Shown here piece by piece: positions 1 to 8,185 of a DNA stretch of 64,000 nucleotides (position 1 is the stretch's first letter; every line of letters begins with the position of its first letter). This DNA comes from Alkalimonas cellulosilytica (lineage in GTDB: Bacteria; Pseudomonadota; Gammaproteobacteria; Enterobacterales; Alteromonadaceae): assembly GCF_036325985.1 (NCBI RefSeq), contig NZ_JAUHLI010000004.1, forward strand, positions 124,001 through 188,000, read 5' to 3'. The notes below the pieces were generated by a model that worked only from the letters and a program-made list of their open reading frames with translations, did no database searches and was not told the origin of the DNA. The position numbers were made by a program, and so were the translations under genes.

Positions 1-1964
1 TCGAACCCCGTTACGCTTTGTGCGCTGAATAAACTCCAGACATCGTCCAGGCCGGGTAACCAGTTGGAGAGATCCAACGTCAGCCAGCTATCAGCACCAA
101 AGGCCAAATCGCCATCAATTGCCAGCATGCTAGTTGCAGCCAAATTGCTCAGACTAAAGCTAAGCTCTCCATCCAGTAGGGCATTGCCCTGCACATCTAG
201 CTGCGCATTGGAGTCGATAGCGAGAATATCCCCAGCGTTGATTTGAAGATCGGCCGCCATCTGCCAAATGCCTTGCTGCACTTGCCAGGACTGGAATTGC
301 TCAATATGACCAAAAGAGCCATGACCGTCCCCGGTAAGGATCAACTGATTCTGGCCAGTACCGCCCAGAATGCTTCCCTGAATCATACTGCCAGCATGCA
401 GCTCCAGGCGGTCATTCCCACCCCCCATATCGATAGCAACCCCCTGATTCCGGCTGAGGATGCTACCTTTGTTAATCAGGGTATCGTCCCAGTTGCCACG
501 CAACTGCACCCCTTCATTCAGCGCATCAATGGTGCCGGCATTGACCAGCAGGGTGGCACCAAAGGCCGCTCCGCCATCGCTGTCATCTATCAGGATCCCC
601 CGATCGCTGCTGTAAATGGTCGCCCCACTGTGGTTGATGATACGACCACCCCCCATGGCAATGCCATCTGCCCGATTAGGATCGCCATTTTTTACCCCAG
701 CTGCGCCAATGCCTTCAATCCAGCCATAGTTTTCAATATCGCCGATAAAGTCGATATCAATGCCATCGCCATCCCCTTCGCTAAGCTGCGGATTATAGCG
801 GCCTGAAATCACACCGTAGTTCAGTACCCTGCCATTGCCGTCCAGGTTCACGCCTGAGCCATTCCAGCCAATAATGGTACCGTCGGCCTGATTGACCACT
901 TCAATAAAGCCATTGCCGGTGATGCCATGGCGAGCTCCCTCGATACGACCACCCGCCAGATTAAACACCTGGCCATCGTGCTGCTGAAAATCAATGCCAT
1001 CGGCCGAGGTGCTCTCAGCGCCCTCCACCAAACCAGCTCCGCCGGCACGAATCAAACCGGCATTAAACACCTGACCATGGCCGCCTGGGCGAACAGCATC
1101 TGCATCGGCACTTTGGATGATAGCACCGGCATTGTTGCGAATGATGGCATGGACAGCCGTTCCTGTGACTGAGTTGAAATCGACCGCTTGACCGGAGTCA
1201 TCACCCTGGCCGGTGGCTTCGATAAGACCATCATTCACCAGCATTAAGCTGCCGCCGGTGAGATCGTAATTGACCCGAATGGCGTCGTTCTGTGCCTGAA
1301 TCACGCCACTGGCGCTGTTGTGAATGTCGATAAACCGTGCACCACCATCGCCATTGATATCAATACCCCGGCGCCCCTGACCCTGACTGCTTACCGTGCC
1401 GGAGTTGTTGATAGTCACTGTGGTCAGGTTGCCGGTTCGAATGGTATCGTGTTGCACCGAGTGCATCGTACCCAGGTTATTCAGCCGCAGCTCGCCTTGC
1501 TGCATGTCGGCAAAGTCCAGCACCTGGCCTTCATTAGATCGCATGGTCCCGGCATTGTCGATGTGGACGGAGCCGAGGATCCCGGAACTGAAGTTCAACC
1601 GAAAGGCATCGTTATCACTGTCGATGAGCGCTGCTTCATGGTTCAACAACACAAAGTGGTAATGGTCGGAGGCGGTATTGCCTTGGGTATCGATAGCACG
1701 GGCCCCGGCAGTGGCCAGTATCTGCCCTTGGTTCTCAATGCGCACTGTGCCCTGTTCGGCGGCAGACCAGCGAATGGCTTGATTGCCGGCTTGCTGCAGG
1801 GTAGCGCCTTGTTCAATGGTACCGGTTTCGCTCCCTGTCAGCGTCTGGCGGCCGGTAACGGTTTGTCCTTCCAAAATGGTAAAAGGGGCGGCCAATACAC
1901 CGCTTGAGGTGAATGCCGAGCAGAAGCATAAAGCGATGGCTGTTCGTGAAAATGGGATGATCAC
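1..1964 (-). CDS. Secreted beta-helix repeat protein, autotransporter-like (3' end missing)
   Basis: Open from a GTG at 1964 to the window edge (654 codons), so the C-terminus is missing. AAGGA lies seven bases before the GTG, and the product then begins with a signal peptide (core TAIALCFCSAF, likely cut after VLAA near residue 26). An in-frame ATG at 2024 would bury that signal. The mature part is a long series of degenerate segments such as LVNDGLIEA, VFNAGLIRAGG, VLNYGVISG, LVNAGTIDA and LINKGSILS, the pattern of parallel beta-helix passengers in autotransporters and large adhesins. Near the cut end the text (AIDSNAQLDVQGNALLDGELSFSL) looks like the approach to a C-terminal barrel. Role is inferred: surface or secreted adhesin. 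The barrel that would prove type V secretion lies outside the window. Confidence 0.75.
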   Translation of the reverse strand, partial: MIIPFSRTAIALCFCSAFTSSGVLAAPFTILEGQTVTGRQTLTGSETGTIEQGATLQQAGNQAIRWSAAEQGTVRIENQGQILATAGARAIDTQGNTASDHYHFVLLNHEAALIDSDNDAFRLNFSSGILGSVHIDNAGTMRSNEGQVLDFADMQQGELRLNNLGTMHSVQHDTIRTGNLTTVTINNSGTVSSQGQGRRGIDINGDGGARFIDIHNSASGVIQAQNDAIRVNYDLTGGSLMLVNDGLIEATGQGDDSGQAVDFNSVTGTAVHAIIRNNAGAIIQSADADAVRPGGHGQVFNAGLIRAGGAGLVEGAESTSADGIDFQQHDGQVFNLAGGRIEGARHGITGNGFIEVVNQADGTIIGWNGSGVNLDGNGRVLNYGVISGRYNPQLSEGDGDGIDIDFIGDIENYGWIEGIGAAGVKNGDPNRADGIAMGGGRIINHSGATIYSSDRGILIDDSDGGAAFGATLLVNAGTIDALNEGVQLRGNWDDTLINKGSILSRNQGVAIDMGGGNDRLELHAGSMIQGSILGGTGQNQLILTGDGHGSFGHIEQFQSWQVQQGIWQMAADLQINAGDILAIDSNAQLDVQGNALLDGELSFSLSNLAATSMLAIDGDLAFGADSWLTLDLSNWLPGLDDVWSLFSAQSVTGF

Positions 1965-2146
1965 TGTGAAGTCCTTGTTCGTTGACCCAAACGGACTAAG
2001 GCTACATGCAGATTGTGACAGCATGGTGACAGTGTCGCATTGGGATTCATACGGATGGCCTACAGGGCTCGTGATGCTTGGTGACCTTTGCTTTACAGGC
2101 TGGATCTTCTAAACTAAGCCTATAGTTGAATTAATATGGTCTTCGC

Positions 2147-2869
2147 GTGCGTCAATGCCTTGCTGTGCTCATTGTGATGCTGTCATTGGCTGTGCTCAGG
2201 GCTTGGGCCGAACAGCCGTTTCGGTTTAATTTGTACACCGAAAACTATCCGCCATGGAACTACCAAACTGCGCAAGGCATTACCGGCATCAACGTCGAGT
2301 TGTTGCGGCTGGCTCTCGAGAGAAACCGCTATCAGGGGCGCTTTGCGGTGGTGCCCTGGGGACGTGCGCAGCGCTTTACCCAGACCGAGCCGGATAGCTG
2401 TTTCTTTTCTGCGGTGCGTAGTGAAGAGCGCGAAAATATCTATCAATGGGTTGGCCCGCTCAGTCAGGAGTCTGTGCAGTTATTTAGCCTGGATCCTACA
2501 GTACCACATGTCGTCGATATTGCATCGGTATCAGGACTTCGTATTGGCGGTCAGACGGAGGATGCGTTTACCGATTATGCTGAGAGTCTGGGTCTTCGGG
2601 TAGAGCGGGTGACGGACATTCCGGTCAACTTGGCCATGCTGCAATCCGGACGCATTGATCTCTGGCTGGCGGGCTCGGTTGGTGGGCCTTTTATTGCCCG
2701 TCGTGAGGGGATTCCGGTGTTTCCGGTTGCTACCAGCGAGCGGGTATTTGAACTTTGGTTGGCTTGCAATCCGGCTATGCCAACGGAGGTTATTCAACAC
2801 TTAAACACCGCATTGGAGGCATTGAAACAGGATGGCAGCTGGGAAGCAATTTTGGCGGATTACCGTTAG
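2147..2869 (+). CDS. Periplasmic substrate-binding protein, SBP_bac_3-like
   Basis: A 240-residue protein starting at GTG 2147, with a signal peptide (hydrophobic VLIVMLSLAVL, cut after AWA near residue 21). The mature start, FNLYTENYPPWNY, and later GRAQRF and GRIDLWLAG are typical of the family 3 solute-binding fold used for amino acids and small polar solutes. Length fits stand-alone members. No ABC permease or ATPase is adjacent, so it may be an orphan binding protein. The ligand cannot be read from the sequence. It is divergent from the repeat protein on its left (182-base gap) and convergent with the AbgT transporter on its right. Confidence 0.75.
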   Translation: MRQCLAVLIVMLSLAVLRAWAEQPFRFNLYTENYPPWNYQTAQGITGINVELLRLALERNRYQGRFAVVPWGRAQRFTQTEPDSCFFSAVRSEERENIYQWVGPLSQESVQLFSLDPTVPHVVDIASVSGLRIGGQTEDAFTDYAESLGLRVERVTDIPVNLAMLQSGRIDLWLAGSVGGPFIARREGIPVFPVATSERVFELWLACNPAMPTEVIQHLNTALEALKQDGSWEAILADYR

Positions 2870-2873
2870 CGCA

Positions 2874-2896
2874 ATCCGCCTGTGGGTAAAGCGGAT
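2874..2896. terminator. Possible hairpin between convergent genes
   Basis: ATCCGC at 2874-2879 pairs with GCGGAT at 2891-2896, between the ends of two convergent genes. There is no clear T-run, so termination is only a guess. Confidence 0.3.
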
Positions 2897-2898
2897 GG

Positions 2899-4449
2899 CT
2901 AAAAGCCCAGTGGAATGCCAAAGCTGAAGAAACCAACCAGCAACAGGATCCAAACTCCCAAAAATGCCAGCGAGTAAGGCAGCATCATCGCAATCATTTC
3001 ACCAAAGCGCAGCTCAGGATTGTATTTGCGCATAAAGGCCAGAATAATGCCGGCGTAAGTCATCATCGGGGTAATGATGTTGGTGGCCGAATCGGCGACC
3101 CGAAAGGCTGCTGCCACCAAGTCCGGTGTCATCGCCGGGTTCACCATGTACAACATCGGAATAAAAATCGGCCCCAGCAGCATCCACTTCGAGGTAAGCC
3201 CGCCGACAAAGAGGTTGATCAGTGCAGTCACCAGCACAAAGCCAATTAACAGCAGCACCGGGTAGCTTTGCAAGCCCAGTAAAATCAGCGCATTGGCGCC
3301 CAGATAGGTGATGTAGGCTCCCAGGCCACTGTAACTGAGCACGCCGAGAAAGTTGTAGCAAAAGAAGGTCAGCACCAGAATGTAGCCCATGGTGTCCATT
3401 TGTTTCACCATGGCTTTCACCACATCCATCATGCTGCCAAATTTGCTGCTGGCAACGCCAAAGGCAATACCGATGGCGGCAAAGACGAAGGTGATTATCA
3501 GGATGATGTTGTTCAAAAAGGGCGTCACTTCCTGACCGGCTTCATTGGTGTAGGGTGCTAAGGGGCCCAGTGCCAGAGCGGCGACTGCAGCCAGTGCCAG
3601 CAGTAAGGCGATGCCAGAGGCGCGCAGACCGCGCTGCTCTTGTGGCGTGACATCAAAGTCGGAAATTTGTAGATCCTTAGGGACGGTGTACGGCTTGTGC
3701 TCCAGCCGTGGGCCGACTAATTTAATTGTGACCCAGGCGCCGACGGCAGCCAGCACAAAGGTCGACACCAGGATAAAGTAATAGTGCATGGTGGCTGGCG
3801 TTAAGGCGTCGCCTGCGGCATTGACGAAAGGGATGCCCTGCGCTTCGGCAAAAACCTGGGCATTGACGCCAATGATCACATCAATCGGCGTCGCTGGGAT
3901 CAAGTTGGCGCTAAAACCGGCCGAGACGCCGGCAAAAGCGGCCGCCATACCAATCAAAGGGTTCTTACCCAGGCCGGCATAGAGCAAACCGGCCAGCGGA
4001 ATTAAAATCAAATAACCGGCATCGGTGGCAATGGAGCTCATAATGCCCAAAAACACCAGCAGTAGTGGCAACCAGGTGACTGGTAAACTGCGGCTGATCT
4101 TTTTCAGCACAGCGCCAAACAAGCCAGAGTGCTCGGCAATGCCCACCCCCAGCATCACAATCAGAATGACCCCAAGCACACCACCGCCAAAGCCCAGCCA
4201 GTTGGTCAGCAAGGCATTGTCAAACAGCCAGACCACATTTTCCCGAGCCAGCATGTTTTGAATTTCGTGCACCACAGGCACGCCACCCGCGCCATGGGTT
4301 TCAAAGGTGATACCGCCCATCAGGGCGGTCAGCAGCAAGGCGCCAACCAGAAAATAGATAAAGATAATGACCGGATCCGGGATCCGTCTGCCGACGCGCT
4401 CCACAAAGGCAATAAAGCCGGTTTGGCTGTCTGAGACCGGGGTTGTCAT
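2899..4449 (-). CDS. AbgT family transporter
   Basis: A 516-residue inner-membrane protein of about twelve hydrophobic segments, matching the roughly 510-520 residues of AbgT and MtrF. Segments such as FIYFLVGALLLTALMGG, VSAGFSANLIPATPIDVIIG and ADSATNIITPMM are the AbgT-family hairpins. Known members import p-aminobenzoyl-glutamate or export sulfonamides using the proton gradient. Which applies here cannot be told. The ATG at 4449 has GAGG nine bases upstream. It lies beside a zinc-stress block that contains a folate gene (folE2), but no Zur-like site is visible in front of it, so co-regulation is not supported. Confidence 0.9.
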   Translation of the reverse strand: MTTPVSDSQTGFIAFVERVGRRIPDPVIIFIYFLVGALLLTALMGGITFETHGAGGVPVVHEIQNMLARENVVWLFDNALLTNWLGFGGGVLGVILIVMLGVGIAEHSGLFGAVLKKISRSLPVTWLPLLLVFLGIMSSIATDAGYLILIPLAGLLYAGLGKNPLIGMAAAFAGVSAGFSANLIPATPIDVIIGVNAQVFAEAQGIPFVNAAGDALTPATMHYYFILVSTFVLAAVGAWVTIKLVGPRLEHKPYTVPKDLQISDFDVTPQEQRGLRASGIALLLALAAVAALALGPLAPYTNEAGQEVTPFLNNIILIITFVFAAIGIAFGVASSKFGSMMDVVKAMVKQMDTMGYILVLTFFCYNFLGVLSYSGLGAYITYLGANALILLGLQSYPVLLLIGFVLVTALINLFVGGLTSKWMLLGPIFIPMLYMVNPAMTPDLVAAAFRVADSATNIITPMMTYAGIILAFMRKYNPELRFGEMIAMMLPYSLAFLGVWILLLVGFFSFGIPLGF

Positions 4450-4535
4450 AAAAACCTCGTGTTGTTGTCTGTTAAAAAAATCACCGCAGCCTAAAAGAAA
4501 AACGACTTAGGGACAAGGTTTGTGACTGAAAGTGG

Positions 4536-5153
4536 CTACCAAATCGGGTCCAGCGTCAGCAGCAGGCGTTTGCCCTTGATGCCCGGTGAGCGGTGACTGA
4601 TGGCATGACACTGGCTGCCTTCCCAGCCACTGCCTTTGAGCAGGGCCACATCGCCGGTTTGTAGTTGCATGGTGGCTGTAGGCAGTGCGACAGGCCCGCC
4701 ATGCCACTCGGTCGCCGGGCCGCTGTAGGTGCAGACCAGTCTGCACAGCAGATGGTCGGTATGAAATTTGGGGCACATCGGTTTATCGAGCACCCGCAGG
4801 CGCAGCCCAAGCTGCGGACAGTCCATCAGACAGCCAAAGATGTCTGCCAGCAGCTGGACATCGGCGACAAATTCGGCTTTGCCACTGCCCGCAGGCAGTG
4901 CAGCCGTCAAAGCACTGGCAATATCATGGATCGGCAGCATGCGTTGCAGCGGCAATGCCAGTTGCTCCAGCAGCACTTTGCAGTAGGAGTCTATGGCAGG
5001 TGTACATGCACGCTGCCAGACCGCCAAATTCACCTCAGGTTCGAAAATCGCCAGCAGGCTGTCGCGCTCTGAACCTAGTTGCTGTCTGGCAAAAGAGTGG
5101 GCTGGGTTTGGCTCCGAGGTTGGTTCTGGCCGGATCTGTGCAATGGTGCTCAT
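4536..5153 (-). CDS. DUF1826 protein, possible Fe(II)/2-oxoglutarate-type fold
   Basis: A 205-residue protein with no signal peptide, 19 bases downstream of the COG0523 GTPase and surely co-transcribed with it. DUF1826 proteins are known as neighbours of COG0523 genes; the function is unknown. The C-terminal half has CPKFHTDHLLCRLVCTYSGP (H131-x-D133), a GDVALLKG strand, then HRSPGIKGKR (H187, R196). This HxD...H...R order with an R nine residues after the last H resembles the iron and 2-oxoglutarate binding set of the double-stranded beta-helix oxygenases. That resemblance is my inference from the motif only. Expression is expected under zinc starvation through the Zur site in front of the GTPase. 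Confidence 0.75.
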   Translation of the reverse strand: MSTIAQIRPEPTSEPNPAHSFARQQLGSERDSLLAIFEPEVNLAVWQRACTPAIDSYCKVLLEQLALPLQRMLPIHDIASALTAALPAGSGKAEFVADVQLLADIFGCLMDCPQLGLRLRVLDKPMCPKFHTDHLLCRLVCTYSGPATEWHGGPVALPTATMQLQTGDVALLKGSGWEGSQCHAISHRSPGIKGKRLLLTLDPIW

Positions 5154-5172
5154 GCCTGGGTTTCCTCAGTGC

Positions 5173-6393
5173 TTATGCCAGAGCTTCTTCGGCGCTGGGT
5201 GCAAAAGGGTTGGCGAAGGCTTGCCAGCCAGCTTCGCCTAACGCCAGTTCCGCATCGGTGAGCAAAGCTGCGTGCAGCTGCGCCAGCATGGTAGCCTTAT
5301 CCAGTTGCTGGCCAATAAACACCAGTTCCTGACGCCGGTCGCCAAAAGGCTCCTGAAATTGCGCCAAAATAGCGGCCTGGCTTTCATCATCCTCTGGCCA
5401 TTGCGCGCGGGGCACCGCCTGCCAGAACAAGCCAGCCATGCCATAACGGGCGATACCTCCGGCCTGATGCCATTGCCAGGCATAGTCGGCCGGTGCCGCC
5501 AGCCAGAAATAGCCTTTGGAGCGCAACAAGCGCCCGCTCGGCCAGTCCTGATGCAAAAAGGCATAAAAACGCTCCGGGTGAAATGGGCGGCGGGCACTGA
5601 AGCTAAAGCTGCTGATGCCGTACTCTTCGGTTTCCGGGGTGTGTTCGCCGCGCAGCTCCTGCAACCAACCCGGAGCCTGAGCTGCTTGCTCAAAGTCGAA
5701 CAAACCGGTGTTGAGCAGCTGGTTCAGAGGCACCTTGCCGTGATCGGCAATCAGTTGTTGTGCCCGTGGATTCAGTGATTTTAGCACCGCCTGCAAATTG
5801 GCCAGCTGCTCGGCGGATACTAAATCCGCTTTGCTAATTACCAGCACATCGCAAAACTCCACTTGCTCTATCAGCAAGTCGGCAACACTGCGCTCATCCT
5901 CGTCGCCCAGGCTTTCGCCTGTACTGGCCAAATCCTTTGCCTGCTGGTAATCCTGCAAAAAGTTGGCTGCATCCACCACCGTCACCATGGTATCCAGTCT
6001 GGCAATGTCGCTTAAACGGCTGCCATCTTCATGCTCAAAGGTAAAGGTTTCGGCCACCGGCAAGGGCTCTGAAATGCCGGTTGATTCAATCACCAGATAA
6101 TCAAAGCGGCCATCCTGGGCGAGCTTGCCAATTTCCAACAGCAGATCCTCGCGCAAGGTGCAGCAAATGCAGCCATTGCTCATTTCCACCAGCTTTTCTT
6201 CGGCGCGATTCAGGCTAACTTCCTGATTGACCTGAGCTGCGTCGATGTTGATCTCACTCATGTCATTGACAATGACGGCAATGCGCAGGCCATCGCGGTT
6301 GTGCAGGATCTGGTTCAGCAGCGTGGTTTTGCCGGCACCCAAAAAGCCGGACAGCACGGTGACGGGCAAAGGCGTAGAGGTTGTGGTGGCCAT
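5173..6393 (-). CDS. zigA: COG0523 GTPase, zinc metallochaperone (ZigA/CobW family)
   Basis: A 406-residue G3E GTPase. Visible motifs: P-loop GFLGAGKTT near residues 16-24, the metal-binding CxCC (CICC, residues 75-78) after EMSNG, ESTGISEP as switch region, and SKAD for guanine recognition near 190, followed by a CobW C-terminal domain. Family members bind zinc and GTP and are thought to hand zinc to client proteins during starvation. The ATG has GAGG upstream, and a strong Zur operator lies only 10 bases before it. First gene of a two-gene operon with the DUF1826 protein. The symbol is by analogy with Acinetobacter ZigA; subfamily assignment was not tested. Confidence 0.88.
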   Translation of the reverse strand: MATTTSTPLPVTVLSGFLGAGKTTLLNQILHNRDGLRIAVIVNDMSEINIDAAQVNQEVSLNRAEEKLVEMSNGCICCTLREDLLLEIGKLAQDGRFDYLVIESTGISEPLPVAETFTFEHEDGSRLSDIARLDTMVTVVDAANFLQDYQQAKDLASTGESLGDEDERSVADLLIEQVEFCDVLVISKADLVSAEQLANLQAVLKSLNPRAQQLIADHGKVPLNQLLNTGLFDFEQAAQAPGWLQELRGEHTPETEEYGISSFSFSARRPFHPERFYAFLHQDWPSGRLLRSKGYFWLAAPADYAWQWHQAGGIARYGMAGLFWQAVPRAQWPEDDESQAAILAQFQEPFGDRRQELVFIGQQLDKATMLAQLHAALLTDAELALGEAGWQAFANPFAPSAEEALA

Positions 6394-6402
6394 AAGGACC
6401 TC

Positions 6403-6425
6403 GAAATGTGATGGTATAACATTGC
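6403..6425 (-). promoter_or_regulatory. Zur operator in front of the COG0523 gene
   Basis: A 23-base near-palindrome reading GAAATGTGATG on the left arm and TATAACATTGC on the right. By my count it matches the gammaproteobacterial Zur consensus (GAAATGTTATA-N-TATAACATTTC) at 19 of 22 fixed positions. It ends 10 bases before the start codon, so zinc-loaded Zur would block transcription or its start. Confidence 0.8.
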
Positions 6426-6535
6426 AATGGTAGCATGCTGGCTAGCTCTGTAAAGCCCAATCAGCCGGCGATACAAGCAAGCGCCTGACACCATAGGGCT
6501 GTGTCAGGCGCATCATCAGCGATCTGTGAATGGTG

Positions 6536-8185
6536 TTATGGCAGCCGCCGCTGCAGGCCAAGCTGATAAAATTCACTGTGCTTAGACCAATTGGGCCATT
6601 GGCCAGAGTTGGCCAGCTCTTCCAGCACGCCGTAATGCAATTGGGTATCTTGCAGCATAGCACCAAAGTCCCAATCTTCACTGAAGGTATCGTCCGGCGT
6701 ATGGTAGCGGCTTTGGGTGGCTTGCAAAGCCGCTTCACCAACGGCAGTGCCGCCTGACAGGCTGTCGGTGCCTGGCCCCATAAACAAGCCTGGGACACCG
6801 ACCTGGGCAAAGGCAAACTGATCAGAGCGGTAGAAAAAGCCTTTTTCCACTTCCGGATTGCCGGCTACAACCCGGCCCTGACGCGCGGCCTGGCGGCGAA
6901 CGACGTCATCCAGCTCCGATTGGCCTAAACCAATGATCCAGACATCGCGGGTTGCCGGTACCGGCAACAGCGCATCGATATTGATGTTGGCGACGATATT
7001 GGCCAACGGCACGGTTGGGTTGGCGGCATAATGCTTGGTGCCCAGCAAGCCAGACTCTTCCAGCGTCACCACCAGGAACAACACCGAGCGTTCAAAGCCG
7101 CCTTGTTGCTGGGCTTTCGCTGCGATTTCCAGCAAAGCCGCCACGCCACCGGCATTATCAATAGCGCCATTGTAAATGGCCAGTTCGCCTTCTTCTGTAG
7201 CAATGGCACCCAGATGGTCCCAGTGGGCGGTGACCACTATCCACTCATCAGCACGGCTGCTGCCGGGGATGCTGGCAAGCACATTGTCGGAACGACCGGT
7301 TTGAACGTCCAGCTCAATGCTGGCACTGAGTTGATGGCCGGTTAGTGGAACTGCCTGAAAGCCTGGTTGATGGGCCGCAGTTTTTAAAGCCTGAAAATTC
7401 AGCCCGGCACTGGCAAATAGCTGTTCTGCGCCCGTGCTGGACAGCCAGCCAATAACGGGGGTCTTCTCACTGCTGTTGTCGGCTAAATCAAACTGGGCTC
7501 GCTGCATCATGTTTTGCGCCACAGCAAAGCCATAACCGGCAGCTTCGGTGTCATGCACAATCAGGCAGGCCGCTGCTTGTTGCCGGGCACACTCTTCGAA
7601 CTTGTAGGTCCAGCGGCCGTAGTAGGTCATTTCCGGGCCTTTAAATAAAGCTGGATCCTGGCTGGCAAAGCCAGGGTCGTTCACCAGCACAATCACGGTT
7701 TTACCAGTGGCATCAAAAGCCGCGTAGTCATGCCACTGGTATTCCGGGGCTTCAACGCCATAACCCGCAAAGACAATATCGCTGGGTTCAAGCGTTACTT
7801 GCGTTTGACCGGTACGGGAGCTGATCACCAAATCGCTGCCTATCTCAGGTTGCCAGCCGCTTGGGCTGCCGCTTAGCTGCACTTTTGGATTGCCGATATT
7901 GGTGACTTGCATGTAGGGCACGGCCTGGGTATAGCTACCGGCATGGCCCGGCTGCAAACCCAGTTGCCGGAAGTGTTCGACCAGGTAATGCACCGTGCGG
8001 GTTTCGCCTTCGGTGCCCGGCTGGCGGCCCAGAAACTCATCGCTGGCCAGGGTGCGGATATGCTGAGCCAGTGCTTCGGACTGGAAATCAGGCAGGGCCG
8101 TGCTGGCAGCAGGTTCAGGTGCTTTACTGCAAGCGCTGAGAGTCAGGCCTAGCAGTGCCAACGTCAGTAGGGGGTGTTTGTTCAT
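6536..8185 (-). CDS. M28 family zinc peptidase, lipoprotein
   Basis: A 549-residue protein with a lipoprotein signal (lipobox LSAC, Cys19), so membrane-anchored and exported. A PA-like insert domain spans roughly residues 120-290. The catalytic M28 domain follows with the metal ligands and base in order: AHWDHLG, NGAIDNAGGVAALLEIA, LEESGLLG, NIDALLP and RYHTPDDTFSEDW. It is a predicted di-zinc aminopeptidase. Its ATG overlaps the TGA of the dihydroorotase gene, making it the third gene of the Zur-controlled folE2 operon. A zinc enzyme in a zinc-starvation operon is odd; see findings. Confidence 0.88.
   Translation of the reverse strand: MNKHPLLTLALLGLTLSACSKAPEPAASTALPDFQSEALAQHIRTLASDEFLGRQPGTEGETRTVHYLVEHFRQLGLQPGHAGSYTQAVPYMQVTNIGNPKVQLSGSPSGWQPEIGSDLVISSRTGQTQVTLEPSDIVFAGYGVEAPEYQWHDYAAFDATGKTVIVLVNDPGFASQDPALFKGPEMTYYGRWTYKFEECARQQAAACLIVHDTEAAGYGFAVAQNMMQRAQFDLADNSSEKTPVIGWLSSTGAEQLFASAGLNFQALKTAAHQPGFQAVPLTGHQLSASIELDVQTGRSDNVLASIPGSSRADEWIVVTAHWDHLGAIATEEGELAIYNGAIDNAGGVAALLEIAAKAQQQGGFERSVLFLVVTLEESGLLGTKHYAANPTVPLANIVANINIDALLPVPATRDVWIIGLGQSELDDVVRRQAARQGRVVAGNPEVEKGFFYRSDQFAFAQVGVPGLFMGPGTDSLSGGTAVGEAALQATQSRYHTPDDTFSEDWDFGAMLQDTQLHYGVLEELANSGQWPNWSKHSEFYQLGLQRRLP

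Noticed and set aside
243..1907. Several long plus-strand frames (187 and 195 codons) at the left end
   Set aside because: They lie antisense to one continuous minus-strand frame that has a signal peptide, RBS and coherent repeat structure.
2870..4535. AbgT transporter as part of the Zur regulon through folate
   Set aside because: No Zur-like palindrome is visible in front of it, and the DUF1826 gene is followed by an 86-base gap; the functional link would be only speculation.
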